From Azolla caroliniana (Eukaryota > Polypodiophyta), in NCBI GenBank assembly GCA_043228905.1, contig JBHGNT010000016.1:558001-622000 (forward strand): a stretch of DNA of 64,000 bases, given 5' to 3'. Of the stretch, positions 48,001 to 58,078 are shown in pieces. Under the pieces are notes generated by a model. It saw only the letters and a program-made list of their open reading frames with translations. It was not told the DNA's origin and did no database searches. How positions within the stretch are numbered: position 1 is the first letter of the stretch; each line of letters opens with the position of its first letter. The position numbers were made by a program, and so were the translations under genes.

Positions 48001-50752
48001 CCCCGCACAGGAAGCTGAGGAGACGGCTTACGCGCAAAGAGAAAGGGAAGAAGAAGGTGTCGGATTCCGGCACGGAAAGGAACGAGTCAGACCGACGCGA
48101 GTCTGACTTTGAGGGAACCAGTGACGGGTCTTTAAAGGTGAAGACTGCGACGACCAAGAAGGCCTCGACATCGGCTAATGTGAGATTACGCCGATCTACC
48201 CGCCAAAAGAACCTAGTTGTGCGGTTCAGATACAACGAGTACATGGCGCATCATTATGCGTACATGACCCGTGTAGCGGAAGTGCGTGAGCCGGAGAGCT
48301 ACGCAGAAGCGGCTAAAGACGCGCATTGGCGTGCTGCGATGGAGGAAGAGATGCACGCATTGGCGGAGAACGAGACCTGGGACCTGGTTGACGCACCGAA
48401 GGGTGTGAAGCCGATCGGGTGTAGATGGGTGTACAAGGTCAAGTACAACACCGATGGCTCGGTCAACCGGTACAAGGTTCGGCTAGTGGCAAAGGGCTAC
48501 GCGCAGAAACACGGCATCGACTACGATGAGACGTTTGCGCCGGTCGCGAAAATGACGACCGTCCGTGTTTTGCTGGCAGTAGCTGCGGCGAAGGGGTGGC
48601 ACCTGCATCAGATGGATGTAAAGAATGCGTTCCTGCAAGGTGACCTTGAGGAACAGGTGTACATGGTACAGCCCCCCGGATTTCACTCCGGAACGAAGTC
48701 CTCAGCAGTATGCCGACTGAAGAAGTCTCTTTACGGACTGAAGCAAGCCCCACGTGCCTGGAACGCGAAGATCACGCAACAACTGCATCGGATGGGCTTC
48801 GTCACGTCAAAGTCAAACTCTTCCCTGTTCATCCGGAAAGGTCGACTCGAACCGGTTAGTATTTTGCTATGTGTTGATGACTTGGTCATCACCGGCGTCG
48901 ACCTAGGTGAAATCGACCGCGTAAAGCTCCAGCTTGCGACATCGTTCGACATGAAGGATCTGGGGGACCTTCATTACTTCCTCGGGATCGAAGTGATCCG
49001 TACCCCCGAAGGCATATTGATCAGCCAACGTCATTACGTGCTGAGTATGCTCTTCAAATTCGGGATGGCCGACTGTAAGTCCGTCTCGACTCCTCTGGAT
49101 AGAACCGTGAAGCTTCGTCCCGATACGGGAAAGGTATGCGACCCAACGAGGTTCCGACAAATTGTCGGAAGCCTCATATACTTGACCATCACCCGACCCG
49201 ACCTCAATTATCCGGTCGGGGTGTACAGTCAGTTCATGGCACGACCTACCGAGGAGCACCTTCAGTGTGTGCAACGCATACTTCAGTATGTCAACGGCAA
49301 TAAGGACCGGGGACTGCTATATCGGACCGGTGCAGCCGCGCAGCTAGTCGGCTACACCGATGCTGATTGGGCTGGCAACGCCGCTGATTGCCGATCCACG
49401 TCCGGATATGCGTTCTCCCTCGGGAGTGCCGCAATAGCGTGGAGCAGTAAGAAGCAGCCGACAGTCGCACTGTTGAGCACCGAAGCTGAGTACCGAGGAG
49501 CGGCTGTCACGACATGCGAAGCCATATGGTTGAAGCGGCTACTTAAGGACCTACAAGAGGAGGTGTCAGATCCAACGACGATCTACTACGACAACCTCAG
49601 CAGCATCCAACTTGCGAAGAACCCCGTTTTCCACGCATGGACCAAGCACATTGAGGTGCATTACCATTTCGTCTGTGAGCGTGTCCTTTCCGGAGAAGTC
49701 AAACTTCAGTATGTTCCGACGGATCGGTAGACTGCCGACATCTTCACCAAGCCGCTTGGTCTGGACAAGTTGCGGCAATTCTCAGGTGCGCTCGGGTTGC
49801 GTCACCTCGACGTGCCGAACTTGAGGGGGAGAACAGTCCCGAACGACCAAGCAAGGCAGCAGGAAAGGAGCAGTGACCATGACACCGAGTCGGTTGACTC
49901 GTTTGTTGACTTGGTTGAAGACGGATTGGCTGAAGAAGCCGAGGGCGGACCCGCGGAAAAGTTCGAAAGAGGACAAAAGGGGAGCAACCAAAGGAGAGCA
50001 CCGAAGCCAACCACGCATGAGGAGGATGACGCCATCGAGGGCGAGAAGACCGAAGACGAGTTGGAGACAACCAACTCGGACGAGAGCGAAAACCGATCAG
50101 AGGTAGCCGAGTCGGTTCGGATGTTTGATTCAGACACGCTGAATCAACCGAGGCCCAAGCGGAAGAAAAGGCAGCAGAAGACGCGTCAACACCGCAACCT
50201 CAGAAGAGCTGATGAGGGCCACATGAGCAGACAAGCCGACCGGAAGGGTCGAAGCGCGCGGAGTCGAACAGGTCGAGAAGCGCGAGCGAGGCGTGAAGCC
50301 AGGAGGAACCGGAGCTGTGAGCCCGAGGATCCCGAAGAGCCTCGAGTTGAGGTTGAGGGGGAGTGTTGAGAGACAAGCTCAACATCGGCCGGATCGGCTG
50401 AAGAAGCCGAGGACCGGATCAGTTGGGACCGATCGGTTAGGCCGAGTGCGTACACTGGGAGGCCGTTAGGAAATATATTCCATGAGGAATATATTTGGGA
50501 GTTAGTGTAGGAGCTCTTGATGAGCATTGAAGTACTGTCAGTACTTCGGTCAGTCCTTTTAGGACTTGTATAAAAGTGCTCACTGAGCACGTCTTATGTA
50601 CAGAGATTGAGTATTATTGTGAAATATAGTTCTTTAGTTTTTTCTCTCTCTGTCTCTCCCGCATATACTGCGTAAGCCCAAGCTCTCCATTAAACCTGTG
50701 TTTCCTTCCTCTGTTCTGTCTTCATACTTGCTTTCGCACGCTACTTTCTACA
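45070..50752 (+). mobile_element. Copia-1 retrotransposon, complete but decayed, nested in Gypsy-1 LTR
   Basis: 5' LTR 45070-45456 and 3' LTR 50364-50752 (387 and 389 bp; TGTTGAGAGAC to CTTTCTACA). The primer binding site TGGTATCAGAGC is at 45457-45468 with no spacer, and the polypurine tract GAGGTTGAGGGGGAG at 50349-50363. A perfect target duplication TGAAT lies at 45065-45069 and 50753-50757 within the Gypsy-1 LTR. LTR TATA box TTGTATAAAAGTG at about 45272. Each LTR has a near-perfect inverted repeat AGTACTG/CAGTACT around 45238. LTRs differ by about 5 to 7 per cent by hand count, one cluster near the leader making up a third of it. Confidence 0.95.
45529..50369 (+). pseudogene. Copia-1 gag-pol polyprotein remnant with 3' extension
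   Basis: Start MDRGMASSLPTEKLDRTNY at 45529. Gag stops at 45634 (TAG), 45706 (TAA), 46066 (TAG) and 46171 (TGA). The zinc knuckle near 46315 has lost its second cysteine (CWYYGKKGHRESEC). Protease VDSGASNHMTS near 46550; integrase HSDVWGP, FIDDHTR, SDGGKEYF (47130-47340), NGVAQRKNR (E replaced by Q, near 47430). TGA at 47299 and TAG at 47791. A frame change occurs between about 47795 and 47860. RT then reads RLVAKGYAQKHGIDYDETF, MDVKNAFLQGD, CVDDLVITG (48480-48890). RNase H YTDADWAGNAADCRSTSGY near 49355, and TAG at 49728. After the usual end (LGLRHLDVPNLRG) the same frame stays open about 190 more codons to 50369, running into the 3' LTR. Confidence 0.9.
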
Positions 50753-50879
50753 TGAATCATGTACAAAATATCAAAATATCAATTTATGCGCCCATTCGTG
50801 TAAGAGCCGGTTCATGCGCCTTTTTCTCCAATTCCGCCTATGCCCGGTTTTCTTCACGACATCCACCCCCACCAAACTG

Positions 50880-52455
50880 CGCATCCAACCGGCATGCGCC
50901 AGAGACGGGTAGATATCGAAGAAAACCGGCTTCACTCGTCGTTCTCCGATTCTCTACCGGGCCCAAACTGATCGTCGTTGTCGCTCCCGCTCGCAGGCTC
51001 CAGCTCATCTTCGAACTGCTTCTTGAACGCTTAGATCCGCTTCCCAGCCACCGGCACCGCTAACCGTGTCCCGTCGAGCTCCGTGAGGTGGTACGTGCCG
51101 TTGTCGTTCGCGCTCGTCACCGTGTAGGGCCTGAACCATCTCCTAGCGAACTTTCGCACCGCCTTGTGCTGATTGTCGAGGTTGCTGTCGTATACCAAGA
51201 CCCAGTCGCCTTCCTCGATCTTCTTCGGTCACAACCGATGAGTCCGGTTGAACCGGGTCTTGTTCCGCTCCCTTGCCACTCGCAGCTTTTCCAGTCTCCG
51301 CTATAGTGCGCTGAATCCGCGCCGCCAGCAACTCCTCCCGGCTCATTTTGTCCTTCCAATCTACCGCCGCCCATGAAGAAACCGTTCGTTCCACCGGCAT
51401 GATCGGCTTCTGTCCGTACATCAGCTCTGCCGGCATAAACCCTGTCACCGAACTGTGCGTAGTTCGGTCCGCCCATAGTGCGTAAGGAAGGAGTTGCAAC
51501 CAATTCCCGACTTACCCTCCGCATGCACGCACCAACGCCTTTACGATCGGCTCGTGCCCACGTTCTACTTTCCCGTTCGCCTTCGGATTGTACGCCGTAG
51601 TGAGGGAGAGTTTGACGCCTAGCTGGTCGAACAACTCCTCAGCCTCCCGCACATCCAACTCTCCCCGGTCCGCCACGATCCTCCCGACGCGCTCGTACCG
51701 ACACACTACTTCTTCAATCAGGAACCGGCATACCGCCGTGGTTGTCTTGCTCTGCAGTGCACGGCCTTCCACCTGGTTTGTTAAGTGTTCCCGTGCAAGC
51801 ACCAGGTACCGCATCTGTCCTACTCCCATCGGCATCGTCACCAAGTCCACCATCCACTTGAAATGGACCGTAGGCGGGTAGGTCGGGTGTAGCTCGACTA
51901 TGGAGTGCATCTGACAGCTTTCGCAAGTCGTTACGAACCGATGCACATCTTGGTACAGCCCCGGCCACCAGTACTTCTCCTTCAGCTTCTCGAACGTGGC
52001 CCACGTTCCGCGGTGTCCGGCCCAGGGACTCTTGTGAAATGCCGCCAGTAGTTCCTCCTGTTGTTCTTTCTTTGCCACTACTCGAAGCGGGATGCCGTTT
52101 CTCTTCTTTGGGTGCCTCCATATGCATTCGTCCCGCAGGAAGAATCGGTACGCCTTCTTCCGTACCCGGCTCGCCTCTTCTCTCGTCCATGCTACGTCCG
52201 GCGTCATCATCCGTAGGAACCTCCTGATTTGGAGCCACTCCCCGTCGTACTTGCTTTCGTCAAATTTGTCAAGTGCCGAAGTGTCCCTTTTCCTCGTCGT
52301 TATGTTAGCCGACCCGAAGAAGTCCTCGCCGACTTCTTCGTCATCCGAAACCATGCCGTCTTCGTCGTTGAACCTCACTCTCGAAAGCATGTTGGCCATG
52401 GCGTTGTCCTTTCCAAAGATGTGCCGTATCTCCGGGTTCAGGGACTTAATGTACG
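50880..52455 (-). pseudogene. Gypsy-1 pol part 2: end of RNase H and integrase
   Basis: From 52455 leftward: the RNase H tail (SLNPEIRHIFGKDNAMANMLSR), then an integrase with an HHCC zinc finger (HKSPWAGHRG ... CESCQMHS near 51900-52040), and the catalytic D, D, E in VDLVTMPMG (near 51850), ADRGELD (near 51665) and NGKVERGH (near 51560). It continues through LPYALWADRTTHSS (51480) to a basic/acidic C-terminus near 50940. Frame breaks occur at about 51505 and about 51130-51240. It is separated from pol part 1 by the Copia-2a insertion. No chromodomain is apparent. Confidence 0.8.
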
Positions 52456-52560
52456 CTATCTGTTGGGATTTCGGTCCCTCCGGATGGGATGTCCGGAGAT
52501 GAATGACGGCAAGCCCGGTTGCGGTTACGGAACCGGATGATGAATAGTACCCGGCGTGAA

Positions 52561-52735
52561 GCCGGATGAAGAGACCCTGACTACGGAGCCGGATGCTGAA
52601 GACCCCGGTTACGGAGCCGGATGACGAAGACCCGGCTACGGAGCCGGATGCTGAAGACCCCGGTTACGGAGCCGGATGACGAAGACCCGGCTACGGAGCC
52701 GGATGATGAAGATTCCGGTTACGGAGCCGGATGAC
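52561..52735 (+). repeat. 55-bp tandem repeats in the Copia-2a 5' LTR
   Basis: ACGGAGCCGGATG recurs at 52583, 52611, 52638, 52666, 52693 and 52721: alternating half-units of 27-28 bp forming a 55-bp period, nearly three copies. The same block lies in the 3' LTR at about 57424-57598. The LTRs of the older relative Copia-2b do not show this expansion. It lies in U3, upstream of the TATA box. Confidence 0.85.
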
Positions 52736-53239
52736 GAATGTACCCGGAGAGAGATCCGGATGCGGGGACATATTTGTGAATATGTTTGCCAAGAGCCCCT
52801 TGAGGCTATATTTGTAAATAGCCCGAAAGTCATATGTGTATAAATATGACTTAGGGCAAACAGTTTTTGTGGTTGCTTATTTTTCTGTTTTTCACCTAGA
52901 GAGAGTGAAGAGAGCAGCCGCGAGAGAGGGAGAGAGAGAGAGAGACGAAGAGGTCGTTGCCTCTGTGTATTACCGCCGCCTGTGGCGAAGACAGTGAGCT
53001 CAAGGTTGTTGCCTTGAAGCTTCACCATTGTACATCCCTGTTCATAGTGATAGTTGGAGTTTGAGGACTCCCGTGGTTTTTCCCATTTAGGGTTTTCCAC
53101 GAAAAATATCCTGTGTACTCTTCTCTCTACAGTCTCCGTGTACATTGTATTTCCTATTTTCTGTGAGTTGATCCTATTCCTCGGTTGTGGCCGAGCATCG
53201 TTTTACAACAAAGTGGTATCAGAGCGACTGTTGCAGAAA

Positions 53240-56200
53240 ATGGAAGGCGGCGGCAGCGCACAGCCGATGATGATGGTGCTGAATGCACAGAATTACGCCG
53301 ACTGGAAGATCAAGATGGAGGATCTTCTGATTGTTCGGGACCTGTACGAACCGATTGACAGGTCGGAAATACCGAAAGGGGTACTTGAGTCGGAGTGGAA
53401 GCTCCTGAACCGGAAAGCCGTAGCGACGATCCGACAATATGTCGATGTAAGCGTCCTACAACACGTGGCGAACGACACCAACGCATACGAGATGTGGAAG
53501 AAGCTGTCGGGCCTCTACGAGAGGAAGAATGCGTTGAACCGAACCTCCCTGATGAGGAAGATAGTGAATCTCAAGTACCGGGACGGCGAGAGTATGGTGG
53601 AACACGTAAGCACGTTCATGGGATTCGTGAATCAGCTTGCGGCGATCAAGTTCCCGTTGGAGGATGCAATGCAAGCCATCATCCTGATGTGTACATTGCC
53701 GGAAAGCTGGGAGAACTTGGTGGTGACTCTCAGCACCTCCTGCACCGAAGATAACTTGTCTCTACAAACGGTAAAGACAAGTATTCTAAATGAAGAAGCG
53801 CGTCGGAGAGATAAGGAACCGGCCTCCGACTCGAAGGCGCTGCTTACCGAATCGGAACGGGGAAGACAATGGAACCGGAGTCCGCAAAGACGGGAGAAGT
53901 CGGGGACCCGGTCGCAATCAAGAGGAAGACCCACATGCTTCCACTGTGGGAAGCCGGGGCACTTCCGGAAGAATTGTCGGCATTACCGAAAAGACAACGG
54001 AGCCGACGACACCGATTCGAAGAAGTCACCGGAGAGAAACGGTGCATACCGGGGAGCCACGGACCGGAGAGGTCCGGATCGGCGAGGGCAGGACCGGAAA
54101 GGAACGACAGCACTCGCGGCAAGTGAAGAAGAGATAATGCTCATTACCGAAGAGACGGAGCTGAACCTTGCCGGTGAGGAGATGACCTGGGTGGTCGATT
54201 CCGGAGCATCGTTCCATCTGACCCCGGAGAAGAAATACTTCTCATCCTACACAGCCGGTGAGCACGGCTGTGTCCGGATGGGAAATGAAGGTACATGCCG
54301 GATTGCCGGCATAGGAGACGTGTGGCTGATGACATCAACCGGATGCAAGATGCTGCTGAAGGATGTGCGACACGTTCCGGAGGTCCGATTGAACCTGATC
54401 TCGGCTGGGAGGCTAGATGATGAAGGCTACACGGGTAGCATCCGGAACGGTGTCATGAAGTTCAGCAAGGGGAGCCTGATAGTGGCTCGGGCCCGGAAGG
54501 TCAACACACTGTACCTGATGAATTCCCGGCTATGTCCGGAGGAGCTGAACGTGGCAGCCGACACTGCCGGTGAGCTGGGGCACAAGAGACTGTGCCACAT
54601 GAGTGAGAAAGGGATGAAGAGGCTTGCAGAAGACAACCTTATTCCAGTGAAGCATGTGCACCTGGAGAAGTGCACCGATTGCCTGGCCGGTAAGCAGAAC
54701 CGAACCTCTTTCCACTCAAGGCCACCGACGAGACGTGGCGCACCATTGGAGTTGGTGCACACTGATGTGTGTCAGGTAGAAACGAAGTCACATGGCGGAG
54801 CCCAGTACTTCGTAACCTTCATAGATGATCACAGCCGAAGACTGTGGACGGCACCGTTGAAGACAAAGGACCAAGTGTTGTCCGTCTTCAAAGAACTCCA
54901 TGCAAGAGTGGAAAGAGAATCCGGCAAGAAGCTGAAAGCGATACGAGCGGATAACGGAGGGGAATACCGGGGGCAGTTCCAGGAGTACTGTCGCTCGAAG
55001 GGAATCCGACTCGAGTTTACTGTGCCGAAGACGCCGGAACTGAACGGGCTGGCCGAGAGGATGAACCGGACCATAATGGAGAGGGTCCGGAGTATGCTGG
55101 CGCATGCGAAATTACCCAAGGGATTTTGGGCTGAGGCAATGTCGACGGCGACATATGTGATAAATAGATCACCCTCAGTACCTTTGGACGGAGACACGCC
55201 GCAGAGAGTGTGGACCGGTAGGGAAGTATCCTACCGGCATCTGAAGGTGTTCGGGTGTCTCGCATATGTGCATGTGGCAAAGGACCGGAGAGGAAAGCTA
55301 GATCCAAAGACCCGTCCATGCATATTCCTCGGTTACGGCGACGACGAGTTCGGCTACCGAGTATGGGACCCGGTCGACAAGAAGATATTCAGGAGTCGTG
55401 ATATCATCTTCATGGAGGACAAGACACTCGCCGACTGGGAGTCGGAGAAGAAGATGAAGAGCTCCAAGTCGACCGGTGAGAATCAACTCTACGAGGAGCA
55501 GTCCCGACCGACAAGGGACCGGTTAGCACTCGAGGATCCGGCCGAAGACGGTGAAGAAACAGAACCGGCCGAAGAAGATGAAAATGATACCGGAACCGTC
55601 CCCGATCCCGAAATGGATTCGGATGAAGAAGAATCGGAAGAACCGGTTACCGAAGCTCCGGAACGGAGATATCCTCTAAGAGAGAGAAGGGCCCCCCGGA
55701 GATTTCCGGAACCAGAGCACGTGCTGCTAACCGACGAGGGGGAGCCGGAGAGCTTTGAAGAAGCAAAGCATGACACCAAGAGCCGCAGGTGGTTGAGTGC
55801 CATGCAGGACGAGATGGATTCCCTGCATGAGAACCACACATATGAACTTGTGGAGTTGCCGAAAGGAAAGCGGGCACTTCGAAACAAGTGGGTGTTCAAG
55901 CTGAAACCGGGAGATGCCGGAAACCCCTCGAGATACAAAGCCAGGATCGTGGTGAAGGGGTTTCAGCAGAAGAAGGGCGTCGACTTCGACGAGATATTCG
56001 CCCCGGTAGTGAAGATGACCTCCATTCGGACGGTGCTGAGCATAGCGGCAAGCATGGACCTCGAGGTAGAACAGATGGACGTGAAGACGGCATTCCTTCA
56101 CGGTGACCTCGAAGAAGAGATATACATGCAGCAACCGGAAGGATTCGAGAAGAAAGGGAAGGAGCACCTGGTATGCCGGTTGAAGAAGAGCCTTTACGGA

Positions 56201-57313
56201 CTGAAGCAGGCTCCCCGGCAATGGTACCGGAAGTTCGACTCCTTCATGACCGACGAAGGGTACCTCAAAACGCAGTCCGACCACTGCGTGTTTGTGAAGA
56301 AGTTCGAAGGAGGAGACTTTCTAATACTCCTCCTGTACGTGGACGACATGTTGATCGTCGGACGGGACCAGGTCAAGATACGGATGCTGAAGAAGGCTCT
56401 TCACCGAACCTTCTCAATGAAGGACCTGGGTCAGGCGAGGCAAATATTAGGGATGCACATCATCCGGGACCGGAAGAAGAAGCAGTTGTGGCTGTCACAG
56501 GAGAAGTACGTAACGAAGGTGCTTCACCGGTTCAACATGTCGGAGGCGAGACCGGTCGGATCGACCCTCCCGGCAAACTGCAAGCTGTCCAGCAAGCAAA
56601 GCCCCAAGACAAAGGCTGAAAAGGAGGATATGATGAAAGTGCCGTATGCCTCAGCCGTCGGGAGCTTGATGTACGCCATGGTGTGTACGAGACCGGACAT
56701 CGGATATGCAGTCGGAGTGGTGAGCCGGTACATGAGCAATCCCGGCAAAGAGCATTGGAACGCGATCAAATGGATACTGCGATACCTGAAGGGCACAGCG
56801 AATGTGTGCCTCCGATTCGGCTCCGGTAAACCCGAACTCGACGGTTTCACCGATTCGGATATGTCGGCTGATGCAGATACCAGCCGGTCCACGTCAGGGT
56901 ATGTGATGACGTATGCAGGGGGAGCCGTTTCGTGGCAGTCGAGGCTGCAGAAGACGGTTGCGTTGTCAACCACGGAGGCGGAGTACATGGCAGCTGTTGA
57001 AGCCGGCAAGGAAGTAATATGGATGAAGGACTTCATTAGAGAGCTCGGTATCCGGCAGGAGGAGTACCGACTCTACTGCGACAGTCAAAGTGCAATCCAC
57101 CTTGCGAAGAACGCGGCCTATCACTCCCGGACGAAGCACATCCAGCGAAGATATCACTGGATCCGGGAAAGGATAGAAGACAAGGAGTTCGTGCTGACAA
57201 AGATCCACACGGACGAGAACGGGTCGGATATGCTGACCAAGGTGCTCACACCCGACAAGCTGGAAGCATGCCGGAAGAGGATCGGATTGGAGAGACATCC
57301 CATGCCGAAGTGA
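53240..57313 (+). CDS. Copia gag-pol polyprotein, intact
   Basis: The open frame extends back to 53054 inside the LTR, but the first ATG after the primer binding site is at 53240 (MEGGGSAQPMMMVLNAQNYAD), giving 1357 residues ending RHPMPK. Approximate order: gag of the UBN2 type 1-225; zinc knuckle CFHCGKPGHFRKNC 232-245; aspartic protease VVDSGASFHLTP near 318; pre-integrase zone 430-490; integrase with HTDVCQ (508), DDHSR, ADNGGEYR (571) and NGLAERMN (607) as the D, D, E residues; RT with MDVKTAFLHGD (945) and YVDDMLIVG (1032); RNase H from SDMSADADTSRSTSGY (1200) with TTEAEYMAA. All catalytic residues are present and there is no stop or frameshift. Gag and pol share one frame, as is usual in Copia. 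Confidence 0.95.
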   Translation: MEGGGSAQPMMMVLNAQNYADWKIKMEDLLIVRDLYEPIDRSEIPKGVLESEWKLLNRKAVATIRQYVDVSVLQHVANDTNAYEMWKKLSGLYERKNALNRTSLMRKIVNLKYRDGESMVEHVSTFMGFVNQLAAIKFPLEDAMQAIILMCTLPESWENLVVTLSTSCTEDNLSLQTVKTSILNEEARRRDKEPASDSKALLTESERGRQWNRSPQRREKSGTRSQSRGRPTCFHCGKPGHFRKNCRHYRKDNGADDTDSKKSPERNGAYRGATDRRGPDRRGQDRKGTTALAASEEEIMLITEETELNLAGEEMTWVVDSGASFHLTPEKKYFSSYTAGEHGCVRMGNEGTCRIAGIGDVWLMTSTGCKMLLKDVRHVPEVRLNLISAGRLDDEGYTGSIRNGVMKFSKGSLIVARARKVNTLYLMNSRLCPEELNVAADTAGELGHKRLCHMSEKGMKRLAEDNLIPVKHVHLEKCTDCLAGKQNRTSFHSRPPTRRGAPLELVHTDVCQVETKSHGGAQYFVTFIDDHSRRLWTAPLKTKDQVLSVFKELHARVERESGKKLKAIRADNGGEYRGQFQEYCRSKGIRLEFTVPKTPELNGLAERMNRTIMERVRSMLAHAKLPKGFWAEAMSTATYVINRSPSVPLDGDTPQRVWTGREVSYRHLKVFGCLAYVHVAKDRRGKLDPKTRPCIFLGYGDDEFGYRVWDPVDKKIFRSRDIIFMEDKTLADWESEKKMKSSKSTGENQLYEEQSRPTRDRLALEDPAEDGEETEPAEEDENDTGTVPDPEMDSDEEESEEPVTEAPERRYPLRERRAPRRFPEPEHVLLTDEGEPESFEEAKHDTKSRRWLSAMQDEMDSLHENHTYELVELPKGKRALRNKWVFKLKPGDAGNPSRYKARIVVKGFQQKKGVDFDEIFAPVVKMTSIRTVLSIAASMDLEVEQMDVKTAFLHGDLEEEIYMQQPEGFEKKGKEHLVCRLKKSLYGLKQAPRQWYRKFDSFMTDEGYLKTQSDHCVFVKKFEGGDFLILLLYVDDMLIVGRDQVKIRMLKKALHRTFSMKDLGQARQILGMHIIRDRKKKQLWLSQEKYVTKVLHRFNMSEARPVGSTLPANCKLSSKQSPKTKAEKEDMMKVPYASAVGSLMYAMVCTRPDIGYAVGVVSRYMSNPGKEHWNAIKWILRYLKGTANVCLRFGSGKPELDGFTDSDMSADADTSRSTSGYVMTYAGGAVSWQSRLQKTVALSTTEAEYMAAVEAGKEVIWMKDFIRELGIRQEEYRLYCDSQSAIHLAKNAAYHSRTKHIQRRYHWIRERIEDKEFVLTKIHTDENGSDMLTKVLTPDKLEACRKRIGLERHPMPK

Positions 57314-57423
57314 AGGGGGAGTTTGTTGGGATTTCGGTCCCTCCGGATGGGATGTCCGGAGATGAATGACGGCAAGCCCGGTTGCGGTTACGGAACCGGA
57401 TGATGAATAGTACCCGGCGTGAA

Positions 57424-57598
57424 GCCGGATGAAGAGACCCTGACTACGGAGCCGGATGCTGAAGACCCCGGTTACGGAGCCGGATGACGAAGACCCGGCT
57501 ACGGAGCCGGATGCTGAAGACCCCGGTTACGGAGCCGGATGACGAAGACCCGGCTACGGAGCCGGATGATGAAGATTCCGGTTACGGAGCCGGATGAC
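57424..57598 (+). repeat. 55-bp tandem repeats in the Copia-2a 3' LTR
   Basis: Same block and copy number as at 52561-52735, consistent with very recent insertion. Confidence 0.85.
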
Positions 57599-58078
57599 GA
57601 ATGTACCCTGAGAGAGATCCGGATGCGGGGACATATTTGTGAATATGTTTGCCAAGAGCCCCTTGAGGCTATATTTGTAAATAGCCCGAAAGTCATATGT
57701 GTATAAATATGACTTAGGGCAAACAGTTTTTGTGGTTGCTTATTTTTCTGTTTTTCACCTAGAGAGAGTGAAGAGAGCAGCCGCGAGAGAGGGAGAGAGA
57801 GAGAGAGACGAAGAGGTCGTTGCCTCTGTGTATTACCGCCGCCTGTGGCGAAGACAGTGAGCTCAAGGTTGTTGCCTTGAAGCTTCACCATTGTACATCC
57901 CTGTTCATAGTGATAGTTGGAGTTTGAGGACTCCCATGGTTTTTCCCATTTAGGGTTTTCCACGAAAAATATCCTGTGTACTCTTCTCTCTACAGTCTCC
58001 GTGTACATTGTATTTCCTATTTTCTGTGAGTTGATCCTATTCCTCGGTTGTGGCCGAGCATCGTTTTACAACACTATC

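Larger units (their letters stand above)
52461..58073 (+). mobile_element. Copia-2a retrotransposon, intact and young, nested in Gypsy-1 RNase H
   Basis: LTRs 52461-53210 and 57324-58073, each exactly 750 bp, TGTTGGGATTT to TTTTACAACA. By eye they differ at only two positions (near 52745/57608 and 53074/57937). Primer binding site TGGTATCAGAGC at 53214-53225 after a 3-base spacer; polypurine tract GAAGGGGGAGTT at 57312-57323. A perfect target duplication CTATC is at 52456-52460 and 58074-58078. LTR TATA box GTGTATAAATATG near 52829. Coding region fully open. Intact LTRs, duplication, priming sites and ORF together make this a candidate autonomous element that moved recently. Confidence 0.97.

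Noticed and set aside
49770-50369. A separate env-like gene in Copia-1
   Set aside because: The frame is continuous with RNase H apart from one TAG, and no signal peptide or membrane segment is seen, so a C-terminal extension is the better description.
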